Shown in pieces: positions 1 to 11,954 of a DNA stretch of 64,000 nucleotides. The stretch is from Clavulina sp. PMI_390 (taxonomy: Eukaryota; Basidiomycota; Agaricomycetes; Cantharellales; Hydnaceae): contig WIDE01000014.1 of NCBI GenBank assembly GCA_015039315.1, positions 1 to 64,000 on the forward strand. The letters are read 5' to 3'. Position 1 is the stretch's first letter; the number at the start of each line of letters is the position of its first letter. Both the position numbers and the translations under genes were made by a program. Below the pieces are notes generated by a model. That model saw nothing but the letters and a program-made list of their open reading frames with translations. It did no database searches and had not been told where the DNA came from.

Positions 1-6
1 TGTCGG

Positions 7-89
7 GCCTTCGTGGCTTAGTGGTATAGCGTCGCTCTCGTAATTTACGATATAAGCGAAGATCGCGCGTTCGATTCGCGTCGAGGGCA
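7..89 (+). tRNA. tRNA-Thr (anticodon CGT) with an 11-nt intron
   Basis: A full cloverleaf can be drawn. The acceptor stem is 7-13 with 82-88, with one wobble pair and a discriminator A at 89. The D stem GCT/AGC is at 16-18 and 28-30. The anticodon stem is 32-36 with 55-59, and the T arm is 65-69 with 77-81 around loop TTCGATT. The anticodon CGT (39-41) reads ACG threonine codons. Eleven extra bases (43-53) sit one nucleotide 3' of the anticodon, which is the canonical place for a eukaryotic nuclear tRNA intron. Removing them leaves a 72-nt tRNA. The CCA end is not encoded, as expected in eukaryotes. Confidence 0.9.
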
Positions 90-3000
90 TCATCTTTTGC
101 CGTTCTGCGGGGTTGTGTCCCTGGTTGATGCCTTTTTTTACCCCTTGCTCATCCATTTCGATCGAAATGCATCTATTGTTCTATATACTACTAGCACACT
201 TGAAAACCATCTCCCCGAGATACTACCAGTACATTTGTAAGCTACCAAGACCGGAGTAATCGCAGCATTCAAGGACAAGCCTCCGTAACGGCATCCATGG
301 ACCGAATAGCGCTCCCAATCGCGCGTATGGCTAAAAGTGTATCTTGGCAGGAGATGCACATGGCACCCTTGATGATGTGGTAAAGTATTCCGTCTCTCCG
401 AACCACCCCACATACGACCGAGTCACCCAATCGGGACCATCAGTTGGACCAACTACACTAGCTCTTTTAGGACCCAAGCTCTACGCAGACCCCCTAAAAA
501 GGCTAGCGTGCTAGAAATAAAAGAATCAGGTATGGAGGATCGATAAACCATCCGCATCTACAGCCCCCGGGTTCCGAGGGATAACGGCGAGTCAGTGTTG
601 CAATGCATACAGGTTACTGACTCCTGGCAAGGGAACGGCGCGCTCGCGGCCAATTTCTTGGAACCCCTTGTTGCGATAAAGACAACCGGATCAGACAGGA
701 TACACGACAAGGCAAACGTGCTTGGAGTCGTTCTCTCACGAACGCTCAACGGGAGGAATAGGAGTGGATTGATAGGGAGCAAACTATTTGCGGCAACGGT
801 TTACGTGGAAAAGCCTCGATCGCCGTAATCTCCGACAAGGATCCTGGCATTAATAGTCGTGTGACCACAAAGAAATAAGAGACGTCGGATGCCAGGTACC
901 AAGAACCATAGAACTATGTAGATGAGCACGATAGAAGCAGATGCCTTCTAACCGCCTCGGCGATGGGGGAATATGAGAGTCTCTCATATTCATTGAGAGA
1001 ACCCTTGCCCCGGACGTCTCCACCGTAAGAACCCCGGCGAGCAAACCACGCAAGGCACCCGGGCCATTGCAAGACGCCGCCAATAGCAAGTAACTTCTTT
1101 GAGGATGATGCAAGGGGCGTTTGCAGAAGCATCATCCCTAAATTTCCGAGTCTCCATGATGGTGTGAACAAATGAGGTTTCTGCAGATCATCTGCCACGA
1201 TCACTGGCGGCGGCGGGACAAGAGTCGGGTGCCCACGTAGGGAGAGCAAAGGCGTAGAGGGAAAGGAGAGGTCTGTAGGCCACAAACAAGAGGGAGGTAC
1301 CTATGCGAAACAGTATCACGCGCGGATGAGAACACAGGTGGCGGTCCAGTTCAGTCACACGACTAGGGGCACAGGCCTTTGTACGGCATTGAGGAAAACC
1401 AAAAAGTGAGAAGATCATGGCGATGCTAGAAGGAGTGGCGAAGAGAAGATAGAGAAAGATCTTCAGACTATGCAGATGGTAGAGGTCACAAGGGTGTGGC
1501 CGCCACGCTGTGCTCGCGCGCATCATAGCGGCCTAGCGAGTGTAAATCACAACTTCAACAGTAAATAGAATCCTGCACTTCACACAGCGATGTGATATTC
1601 TGCAAAGCCGACCGGAAGTCCGAAACCATGACATGATGGAGTTTGATATCAAAACAGCGCAGGCTTCGTTTACCTCACTGACAGAACAGCATTGATGCTG
1701 CGCATAGGGAGTCGGACTGATTAGCGATTTTATCAGTACTCCACTTCAGGCGACCGCCTATCAAGATTCTGCCAAGTTTGATATCATGGGGAATAGCATG
1801 ATATGTCATGAGATCGAGAAATGTTCATGCCCATCTTGCGGATTGTTGCAAAACTTAAACACAGTGAATTCGACGAGCGAAGCGAACCACAGACTGGGAA
1901 TACCCCAGATTATTGGATGGCGATGACTTGGGCACTAGAGTGACGGTCTTGGAATGAAGACTAGTCGACCAAACACGAAGTGTTTGGGTACAAACCACCA
2001 AGAGGCGGAGCCACCCGAAGACATTGACGTATAGACAAAGTCAAATGTAAGAAAAGCAAACCAGAAAAGAATTAGCTCAGAGGCCAAAAACCAAGCAAGG
2101 GAGTGGTCGCTTGGTTGACGCACGATGCAGTCATGAAGATGTCCTATAATAAAACGTCTATTCCAGGAATAGAAGCACGGGCGGTGGTTCCAAAGATACA
2201 CGAGGAATAAATGAGCGTGGAGAGCACGGCGCGAAGCCCGTGGAGTGGGTAAAGACTCAGTTACGGGAGTATAGGCGGGGTGGCGAGTCGAAGCGAGTGA
2301 CCGAGGACCGAAGACGAATAATTCTCGCCGTCGGGGAGGTTCCGGGAAGTGTTGGTCATAGTGTGTCACTTGTTAACGTATCTTCTTCCGTATCCTTGTT
2401 GGCCGACTTTTGGTGGTGGATGGGGATTTGTTGGGACACATACTGAGAGTTTGTGTGCAGATGGCTGCAAAGAGTGGTCTTGCATTCCCACATTGTCCAG
2501 ATCAACTTCTCCGTTCGATGTCGTAGCTCAGGCCCCAAGTCCTTATCTTATCGCCATCATATCGTCACTTCTGCTGGGGTGCAAATAATAATTCGGGCTA
2601 GACGAGTCACCTGGCCAGTAGCTCAGCGGGTGCTCTGCTCGATGCTGATCTTTGTGGGGGAACGGCCTCGATGGAGCTGTCAGCCAAGCACGTTCGTCGC
2701 ATTATTGGCAACAAGTTGTCAGTCAGCTGTCAAAGAGGGCAGAGGGAGAGTGAGGCACTTGAGAGCGGGTCCCGAATACCAGTTCCATATCAATTCAGCA
2801 GATCTTGCAAAAGCCAGATTCTGGGACGGACGATGACTGTGAGGCAGATCTTCAATACATTGGGGTCATGATCCACCGCAAAGCATCGTCGACTCGACCC
2901 GGAGCACCCTGATAAGCATGGAGGACGTCCTAGATAGCTGGAAACGGTAGTGTGGTGGTGATCACGAGGTTAGGGCATGATCGTCGAACGTGCGTGGGGT

Positions 3001-3572
3001 CGACTGATTGCAAGGGTGCGAAGCTGGGGCACAGCAGCTCCAAGAACAAGAAGGAAGACAGCGCCTGATCGTGCTCGATGAATCGGAACAGGTGGCTCAA
3101 CATCGTAGGAGGATCGCGCGGGATATAGTGTGAGGGTTTGGTTTGGTAGTCATCGAGCTTAAACTAGTAGGACTCAACAAACTGTGCCAGGATCGAGAGA
3201 GGCTACATTGACAGTACTGGTACCGCGGGCCACTCTATATGAGCCCACAATCGCGAGGGACACCATGATAGCTCAAGCATGCAGAACTCGTGGCCTATTT
3301 TGGATCAGATTTGGAGTCTATCGACCAATTTTTTGGGGACGACATTACGGGTCCAGCATTTATGGAAGCATTGGGAGAGGTACGTAGTAGTGCCGCGCCA
3401 GGAAAGCTCCATGGAGAACAAGCCCCAACGAAAGGAGGCGAAAAAGAGAATTAGGAATTTATCGCAAGCTCCCCATGACGCCGTGTCGCGCCGGACGCCG
3501 GAGAAAGGGGGGGAGAGGGGAAGAGAAGAAGAGGGACAAGCAAGAGGGTGGTACGGCATTATGGCGGGCGAG

Positions 3573-3579
3573 TATAAAT
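3573..3579 (+). promoter_or_regulatory. TATA-like sequence, orphan
   Basis: TATAAAT lies in a locally GC-rich setting. A second one, TATATAAG, lies at 3839-3846. Neither is followed by a coding region I can support, so they may be chance matches or belong to a non-coding transcript. Confidence 0.2.
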
Positions 3580-5698
3580 TTTTATCCTCGCGTGCCTGTA
3601 CTAACTGCGTCTCGCGTGCATCAAGCGTTCGTGTGATTATCAGATGCTTGCGTATCTTGCTTTCAGAGAACATATAACGGGGGCTGCCGAGCCAAGCATA
3701 GAGCACGTTAATCGGAGCTGAGCTTTCCCTCCAGCTGACGATATGCTAGTGGGCAGGCCAACGAGCTTGGTACCCATCCATCATCGAAGGCGAGAACGCA
3801 TGGACAGGCGGACGGATGATGTGATTAAGATCAGCAGGTATATAAGAAAGGGTACTTGGCGAGGGGGACCGAGTAGCGGGTGGATCGCTGAGTGTCAATG
3901 GGTGGAGGCTTGAGAGAGGGGAGCGAAATGCACAAACGTGCATCGCGTCCAAATGCCGAACGATGTTTGGGTCATATGTAGTGCGGCGACGATCATCAGG
4001 AAAAAGTGAACAGAGAAAAAAAAATCTTATTCAGTCGGCGATGGTTAGACTCGGTCGACAGGGGAACAAATACAGGATTGAGACCGAAACCGAGTGATTG
4101 AGGTGATGATAATAATAAGAATGATTCAACAACCATTGTCCCGCCCGTCGAGTATCGGCGCAGTAGCAGGATAGGCTATTCGGATCGTGCACACCCGGCG
4201 GTTGGTTCTAACGTTATCGGCTAGGACGCAGCACCCATTACCAGCACGACGGTTTTGCCCAAGAGTCGGGTATGACGCACGCACGTAAATGCGGTTTCGA
4301 ACCCCGACGGGGTTGCGTGGTTTAGCGCGCTGGGGGGCGGGGTCTCAGGGGCCCGTCTTCGTGCTGCATGGGAGTCCAGGGAAAAGGTACCACGGAAGAG
4401 GCCGGTCGCGTGGAGAAACGTTAGTTCTGAAAATAGGAGGTTCTGTCTTGGCGCATGTCAGGAATATTTTTCTTCTTCTTCTTCAACCGCTTTGGAACGT
4501 GTGCTAGGGCAAGACATGAAACACGGAGGCGACGCTACGGCGAGAAAGTGCGCAATCTGATTCCGAGCGACGGTCATCAGCAAGTGTCTCAGAGTCTCAA
4601 GGTGAGTGGGCCACCGGTCCGGTCAGCAGTGGAGACTAATCAACCTCAATACTACTGCGCGCGGTGATTTGCACATTACTGAGGCCGGAACAAGAGATAT
4701 ATGAGGACAACGTGGAACGAAAATGAGCGCCATCAGGAGAGAAGAAAAAAAAAGGCGAAATAGTAAAACATCTAGAGCGTATATGCAGACACGTTTGTTC
4801 ATATAAATAAGCTTGGCAGTGGCGCGGACCGCCGGTATGGCGGGCAGTCGCTAGAACGCCTCGCGTGTCGATTACTATAAGAAAAAGAAAAAACAAAGGA
4901 AAAAGTCGGGCACGGCATTGAGAGGCCCGGCGATGGTGGATGAGAGGGAACGAATCGAGAGCTGGACTCATGCGGGGTAGAGATAGGAACTAGCTTCGAA
5001 AATTATATTGAAGATCCTTGGGAAGGGAAAGGCGATGATGCCAGTCGATCGACGGGTAAGAATACGGAAGTCTGGCGATGCGCTGATGCTGATGGACGGG
5101 CAGTGTACAGGCGACGAAGGAAAATTAGCGACAGCAGTGAAGCAAAGCAACGGGCTCCTTGCAGCGGGGCTGGGCACACCACAATAAATTATATTACATT
5201 GGGTCCCCATTAATGGGGCGCTAGCCGGAGGGGGCCGATTGCCAGAAAGTGAAGCGAGTGGGTGGGTGGAGGGGGCCCAGGCACGCGTAGCCGCTGATTT
5301 CTTTATCCTACGCGTGTCTCTTTTCACTCTCAACTTGCGAATCATACACCCATGATCGAGGTGATAAAACACCGGGGGGAAGGAGGCGGGAGGGCATCTT
5401 GGACACAAAAGAAGCAACAGCGACAACTTGGAGTTTCAAATAATTCAGACACAGCGAGGGACAGCGAGACGAGGAGAGATACGAGGCCGGAGCGAGCAAC
5501 ATGATAACCCAGGGACAAGGGGAGCGCCATCTGTCTGGCTGCTCCATTCAGGCCAAGCGACGAATAAGGAAAAAAGCGACGAACGTGCATCGCTAGTTGG
5601 ACACGGACAAACAACACTCAATTATACAATTGACTCAATTGAACGCGCGACTGGAAATTCAAAGCCTGTGGGTGTAATCTGCTCGTCTCTAGCCTGTA

Positions 5699-5705
5699 CT
5701 ATAAG
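5699..5705 (+). promoter_or_regulatory. TATA-like element upstream of phosphate transporter 1
   Basis: CTATAAG lies about 90 bp before the ATG at 5789. A pyrimidine-rich tract (roughly 5745-5785) lies between it and the start codon, which is typical of core promoters of highly expressed fungal genes. The neighbouring transporter also has strongly biased codon use (GCC, ACC, GTC, CTC dominate), consistent with high expression. Confidence 0.4.
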
Positions 5706-5788
5706 AACCATGCGAAGACCCGGGAGTGTACAGGCTTCAGTGTTCGCTCGCTCCCCGCCCTCACACCTCTTTGCCCTCCCTCCCTCAA

Positions 5789-8157
5789 ATGGCTGACCCC
5801 GTTGCCATCGAAAAGACCCATGAGGGTTCCGACGCGTCCTACGCCGAGCCTTCCAAGAACATCAGCAGCGCCGCTGCCCTCAACGCTCGTCGTCGGGCCG
5901 CCCTAGAGGACATTGACAACGCCAAGTTCTCGTATGTATCTCCTCGTATCATATTTCACTCTCGCTTTCCTCTCCCTCGCCGCTCATTGTCACTCACATG
6001 CGTTCTATCCATCTCTCACTTATCACAGCTGGTACCATGTCCGCACTTGCATTGTCGCCGGTATTGGTTTCTTTACCGATGCCTACGACATTTTCGCCAT
6101 TTCCATCGCGGCGACCATGCTGGGTATCGTGTACACCAAGAGCGGCTCGCTCTCTGTCAACCAGGATCTTGGTATCAAGGTTGCCACCCCCATTGGCACC
6201 CTCTGTGGCCAGCTGTATGTATTCAGTGGTCGTTGGTCGCCGATCATCAGAAACTCACGACCAACATATTTTCCGTGCTCTTTATCTCCCTATCATATAG
6301 GCTCTTTGGTTGGCTCGCTGATGTTGTTGGTCGCAAGCGGATGTACGGTCTCGAGCTCATCGTTAGTGAGTCGCTTATCTCCCTCCTGCCTTAATCGGGC
6401 ATGCGAATCCTACTCTATCTGGTTCTTTTGTTGGCATGTGTTGTTTCATCTCAATGATTCGCCATCCGCCCATATTTTCCCCGCATCAACCATGTGCTCC
6501 CCCTCGTTCCTCCTAACAATCGAGCGCTAATCCACATCCATTGCTTCTCTATTTGCCAATGCAGTCATCGTCGGCACCTTTGCCCAGACCCTCTGTGCTC
6601 AATCGGGTGCCGTTACCATCACCGGCACAGTATGTATCCAATTCATCGGTCTCAACTCGCACGTGTTTTTTTGGCCTCGCTGACCTCGACCTCCTCTAGC
6701 TCATCGTATGGCGTTTCCTGACCGGAATCGGTATTGGCGGAGATTATCCCCTTTCTTCCGTCATTACCTCCGAGTTCGCCGCCACTCGCATTCGTGGTCG
6801 CATGATGACTGCTGTGTTCTCTGCCCAAGGTTGGGGCCAGTTCTCCGCTGCCCTTGTTTCCGTCATTATCATGGCTGCCTACAAGGACGATATCGTCAAT
6901 GGCCCTGCCAACACCCCCGGTGTCGATCGCTGCTGGCGTCTCCTCATCGGCATTGGTTGCATCCCCGGTGTCATTGCCCTCTACTTCCGGTCAGTCCTCC
7001 CCGCAGTGCCTTCGACTTCTCCGCTTATTTAGAACCTCCTGTCACTGATTGCAAATCGATCGTTGCTGTGTATTCTAGTCTGACCATCCCTGAGACTCCC
7101 CGTTACACCATGGATATTGAGCGCAACGTCGCTCAGGCCGCTCAGGATGTCGAGCTCTTCTACTCGACTGGTATGTGCTCCCATTGGTTTTTTGGACTTA
7201 TTCCACTCTCACTAACGAGTTGCTGCATTATAGGCAAGTACACCCATGATGAGGATGCCGCTGTTGTCAAGGTCGAGGCTCCCAAGGCCACTCGCCGCGA
7301 CTTCTTCGCTCACTTCGGCAAGTGGGAGAACGGCAAGGTTCTCCTCGGCACATCCTGGTCGTGGTTCGCCCTTGACATTGCCTTCTACGGCCTCGGCCTT
7401 AACTCCTCCATCATCCTGTCCACCATCGGCTACGGTGCTCCATCAGCCGCTCGCAAGGCTCAGATCGGTCACCAGAGGGCTGTCTGGGAACAACTCCACA
7501 ACACCTCTGTTGGTAACATCATTGTTTCCGTCGCTGGTCTCATCCCCGGTTACTACGCTTCGATGCTGTTCATTGATTCTGTACGTTCTCGTTTTGATTT
7601 TTCCATGGTACCATCTGATTTGTTCCGATTCGCTGACTCGCGTACAATTCCTTCTTTGTCCAATATAGGTCGGCCGCAAGCCTATCCAGCTCATGGGCTT
7701 CACCCTCCTTACTATCATCTTCTGCGCTATGGGCTTCGGCTATGACAAGATGGTGTACAACGGCCATACTGCTGCCTTCACCGCGCTCTACTGCCTGGCC
7801 AACTTCTTCCAGAACTTTGGCCCCAACACCACCACCTTCATCATTCCTGGTGAAGTTTTCCCCACTCGCTACCGATCGACCGGCCACGGTATCTCTGCTG
7901 CCTCTGGCAAGCTCGGTGCCGTCGTCGCCCAGGTCGGCTTTGCCCGCTTAAAGGATATCCACGGCTCCAACCGATGGATCGGCCACATCCTCGAGATCTT
8001 TGCCTTCTTCATGTTGACTGGTATCTTCTCTACCCTGCTCATTCCCGAGACCAAGGGCCGTACCCTGGAAGACCTCTCGAACGAGAACCAGGAGAACTAC
8101 ATCGAGGGTGTCAAGCCCGTGCGTGGTGTCGAGGCGCTCGACCATTCGCGCGTCTAA
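5789..8157 (+). CDS. PHO84: Pho84-like inorganic phosphate:H+ symporter 1 (MFS)
   Basis: Plasma-membrane high-affinity phosphate uptake carrier of the MFS phosphate:H+ symporter family, 558 residues. Exons: 5789-5931, 6029-6214, 6301-6365, 6565-6629, 6700-6989, 7079-7170, 7234-7580, 7669-8157; all phases agree. The TM1 motif FFTDAYDIFAIS follows the first intron. The family signature GGDYP is at about residues 166-170, and WRFLTGIGIGG precedes it. GRKR follows TM2, and the C-terminal half begins GRKP. The N-terminus is short and cytosolic and contains RRRAALEDIDNA, shared with the three paralogues downstream. It is the most divergent of the four: exon 7 is 18 nt longer, exon 8 is 27 nt shorter, and the C-terminal tail differs. 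It is also the one with the strongest codon bias. The family assignment is firm. Affinity and exact substrate are inferred. Confidence 0.93.
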
Positions 8158-8811
8158 GCGTCTCTTGGTGCTTGGTCGCGTTCGTTTCTCTTATTATTAG
8201 AATCGTTCTGGTTGCTTGCTCTCTGTGTGTCTCTACCATCTTATCATCACTACTCACGCCCCTCCTCATGCGACGTTACCCCTCAATCCCCTTTTTGTCG
8301 TATAGCTTTTTTCGCTCGTTCTTCATATCTTTCATTGTAGTTGGGCTTTTCTCCCTTGCGTCTTATATTCCCCTTCATCACTTCATTCCCTATTACTCGA
8401 AGATTTGTGTCCGTGCCTTGTATCTGTTTGATTTACCATTAGTGATGACTCAATCGATGCTAGGATGACCTTATACTCTTGTGTGAGTTGAAGCGACGTC
8501 GAGGGGCAATGAACTGGAGCCTCGAGCGAGAGGCTGAGAAAGCACGATCGCTACATTCGTTCGAGGGTTAGCTGGGATAAGATATAGAATTCGTCACGCT
8601 GCCTAGTGTGCACGTCGGGTGCAAGCAACGAGTCATCTGTCAATTGTTACAATCTTCGTATACCAGTCGTAACTTCGTTCGTGAAATATTCGTGCCAAAT
8701 CTGTTACATGCTGTTCTATGCTTTGTAACGATGACGTCTGCTCATATCGTGGTTCCCCATTCGCTGAAGTTGAGGGCTGACTTGCATAGCGAGCGTTATC
8801 AACGCGATCGC
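8158..8811. other. Convergent intergenic region, 654 bp
   Basis: This is the 3' flank shared by phosphate transporter 1 (plus) and the Atg22-like gene (minus). It contains T-rich sequence (8180-8400) likely to be 3' UTR. No gene is seen. Confidence 0.5.
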
Positions 8812-11728
8812 TTAGTATCCTTCGTGGTCTTTGCCGGGGACTGGTGCACGAGTTTCCTTTTCCCTCTCTGCCTTGCCGAATTCTCTGCACTCTATCCGGC
8901 TCTTCTTCACGTCCACAAAGAACAGCATGCCCGTGCTCACTGCGCCGAGCGCGAACAGGAAAGCGAACGGCGTGTTGAGCCTTCCGACGGTAGAAGATGT
9001 GTCGGAGGTGATAGCGGAGCACACGAAGGGCCCGATGAACGAGGTTGATTTGCCGACGATGGAGAAGAGCGCGAAGAAGAGGAATTCTTGGCCTGGTGGA
9101 ATGACTTCGGTTATCCTATGTGACGTAGAGCGATGTATCAGCGTGCTGTTGAGAGCGCCGAATATCGGACGAGATTCGGGCTAGTGCAATCGAAAGAAGA
9201 GAGAGGATATAGACTCCAAAGCGTAATGGTGATGATAATGGTGGATGTAGTGAGGCGAGTGGAATCCTTCATTGGTGTGTATGAAGGGAGACGGGCTTCG
9301 AGACGAAAGCTAGCTCCAGTTTGCACGAGGGCTCGGCAACTTCGGAGAGAGAGGAAGAGAACCAAGTAAGGTACACTCACATCGTCTGACTGTAGGCGTA
9401 CCAAGGGCACACAAGAAGCCCATAAAACCCTTGGTAGAGCCAAATCTCCCAAACGTGCTTGAACCCAAAGTTCGGCGACCAGATTCCGATAAAGCCCCAG
9501 AGTGTTAGGATAAGGATCCAAAACGCGTTGAAAAGTAGCATCGATTTGGTTGGGATCTTGAAGCGCTGTTGGACGAACCAGAAGCCGCTATGGGACAGGA
9601 ACGCAAGCGAAGGAAGAGAAGTGCAAAGAGAGGGGCGTAGAGAGTCAGATCATCGGCCGTAGACTAACAAGAAGTAACACCCACTAGATACCAACTGGCG
9701 AGCGGAAGAAGTTTGGATCAGGAAACGGCCCTCTAGCGAATGGACAAGGTCGACTACTTACTCATCTGCGTAGCAATGCCCACCAACAGCAAGTAGGTGA
9801 GCTGGAGAGTCGAATAAACGACCAAGCTATTTTGTAGGGTTCCAATGACAGTGACGGTCGTATTAAGGACCTAGTAGTAACGCACTCATAAGCAAGCTGG
9901 AATGAACTTATCAAAAAAGCTAAGACTTACGTCACCACTGTGGGGGTTGGAATCCATTAGGGCGTGAAATCAGTCAGAATGGAGTGGACGAAGTACGCGG
10001 AAGAAGACGAACAGCAAGAAATACACTAGAAATGCGAAATATCAAGACCCCACGAAAGTTATGAAGACACGAACTTGGCGCACCAATAAGATACAAGAAC
10101 GTTTGCTTCAGCTTGTAGCATTCGCGAATAGCTGCGTAAGTCTGAAGGAATCCTATTGTGAAGAGAGTTGTCCCTGGAGGAAGGCTGAGACCAGGACGGC
10201 GTTTCTCGAGGACTACGCAATATCCCAACGTCAGCATTCATAGGTGCACCATTAAGCGGGACCTTCGGCACATACAGAACCAAGGAAGCGCGCAAAGCAC
10301 TATTTGTGCGACGAAATCGTTAGCCTTGAGCTCTCCAGCACCTTTAGGAATAGGTACTCACACCAGACACCACCAGAGAATGCGATCAGGACACTGAAAG
10401 CCTTTGTGTTATTCTCAGTGCTCTCGTCGGAGTGTAGTGCTGTGTATTAATTGATGTGAGGATACTGATTTGTACCCTGACAAGACGAAGTACCTTTGAG
10501 GATGCCAACCATGACGGCGAGAATAACGAGTTCTGATGCTGATTGGATACCGAAAGAGACATTCGACAGGCGGTTCCGCTCCAGTGAGTCGAGCTCCATA
10601 TGTTCATCGAAGCTAGCGTCGCAAGGAGGTGAGGGATCAATACATTCAGTAATACAATAAAACGAAGGCCTGCTCACGTCTTTTCGCCATTCGCGACTGC
10701 TATAGCCGAATCTCGGACCTTTGGTAGGTTACGCACCAGCCCTAGTAGAGGATCAGTATCTCGAGGCGATTGACTGTGCATGAAGCAAACCTGGGAATGC
10801 TGCAGTCCAGAATGCTGTAGTGCACGAATTAGTCAGATAATAGAGAACGGATGTCCACGGAGAGAAAATAATACTAACTGAGAGCTCCCTGGTAAGTAAT
10901 GAGGCCGACGATGTACAGTCCTACGATTCGATGGTCAGTCCCTGGCATGATTGTCAATGAGAAATGGGTGTACGAACCAGTGCCGATCTGCCATTTGGAT
11001 ACCTGTTCCACTCCAAGCCATGCGAAACTGATGGCCACAGCGGCGATAGTAAAAGCTGTCAAGATATTGGGTCTCCAGGTTCCATAATCTACCGTGGAAA
11101 AAAAAATGGATGACTCGGTAAGATGCTTCGAATGAACAATCGAAGGACTCTTCAGTATACGACGTACCTGCCCAGGCACCTGTGCGTGCAGGGGTCTCAT
11201 CGTCAGAGATAAGCTGTGGGGTAATAGGTTGCGAGGGACGCACCGATGATAAGGAAGATGACAGCCTACTCGGTGGGAAATCAGCGATGATTTGCAAGAA
11301 ATGAATCATGAATTTAGCCGACCTGGATCGAGAACGATATCCCATTCGCATCGAGGACGTAGCCGGTGACTAAGATGGGTCGTTTTGAGGGGAAGGTCGA
11401 GGGTTCATGTTATTATTAGACCCTCACCAGATTTTTGCGTCCCGGCAAAGGGGAGAGTGCAGTTTCCACTGTCGTCACAGGTTGCTGCCAGATAGAGCAG
11501 GTTTTGAAAGGCAGAGGGCCCAAAGTTGAAGCCTGCAAGACCATTGTTGCCGATATAGTAGAGATACCAAGACCATAGCTCGAGGCGGGTCGTCGCGAGA
11601 GGCTCTTCAGGGATCGAGATGGATGGAGCTTTTTTGACCTCGATCGAGACAGAGTCTTCCTGGTGGGCCTTTTCTGCCAAACCTGCACTGGGAGAGGTAG
11701 GGGAGGCACCTTTCTCGACGTCTGCCAT
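8812..11728 (-). CDS. ATG22: Atg22-like vacuolar amino-acid effluxer / MFS transporter, 18 exons
   Basis: Member of the Atg22 family, which exports amino acids from the vacuole after autophagy. The assembled product is 540 residues, close to yeast Atg22. Visible family blocks are ELWSWYLYYIGNNGL (TM1), GAWADYG plus RPN, SFGIQSASE, LEKRRPG, and near the end SQTMITEVIPPGQEF with FSIVGKSTSFIGP. Exons (minus order): 11428-11728, 11323-11369, 11244-11265, 11168-11179, 10978-11088, 10879-10920, 10791-10814, 10678-10741, 10494-10612, 10362-10439, 10276-10299, 10084-10212, 10013-10025, 9931-9937, 9762-9870, 9685-9694, 9381-9587, 8812-9115. Every junction is GT-AG and in phase. Four exons are 7-13 nt and three more are 22-24 nt. 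The last intron (9116-9380, 265 nt) is unusually long for this window. The gene is divergent from MIC60. Confidence 0.85.
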
Positions 11729-11954
11729 GGCGTACTAGGGAGAAAGATAAGGATAAGAGAGCGGCGCGAAGTTTTTGTTGCATCCCAAGCGAGGGTGGTA
11801 TATTAGAATTCCTTGTCCTATTTGGTTCTGTAACACTATAATACTGTGTGGGTCCTTCGGCCGCTTCGATTCGCGCTTGAAAGGTTGGCGGAAATTCCCA
11901 CACGTCAGTGCACGTGACCTCCTTTCCTCACCGAGTTCGGTGTCCACCCGCACG
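11729..11954. promoter_or_regulatory. Bidirectional promoter, Atg22-like / MIC60
   Basis: A 226-bp interval separates the two divergent ATGs. It carries CACGTG at 11911-11916 within GTGCACGTGACC, an E-box that fungal bHLH factors such as Cbf1 or Pho4-type proteins are known to bind. The element lies 39 bp before the MIC60 start, so it may influence both genes. This role is inference. Confidence 0.5.

Larger units (their letters stand above)
91..5788. other. 5.7-kb region without a supportable gene
   Basis: I found no stretch where frame, splice sites and a recognisable family agree. Open frames here reach about 150 codons but have unbiased composition and no motif. The region holds purine-rich tracts (about 3490-3540), a few AT-rich runs (4010-4025, 4740-4760, 4880-4905), TATA-like sequences (3573, 3839) and a 14-bp perfect palindrome (5205-5218). 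It may contain the promoter of the downstream phosphate transporter, non-coding RNA or decayed mobile DNA. Nothing decides between these. Confidence 0.4.

Noticed and set aside
1188..1526. 112-codon minus-strand frame and overlapping frames around 914-1285
   Set aside because: Composition looks random, and no family or splice pattern links them into a longer product.
4286..4345. tRNA-like T-loop sequence (GGTTTCGAACCCC)
   Set aside because: No acceptor, D or anticodon stem can be paired with it on either strand.
10440..10493. Simpler acceptor (AAAG before GCTTTC) for exon 10 of the Atg22-like gene
   Set aside because: It breaks the phase. Only the acceptor at 10440 (CACAG) keeps the frame through AFSVLIAFSGGVW.
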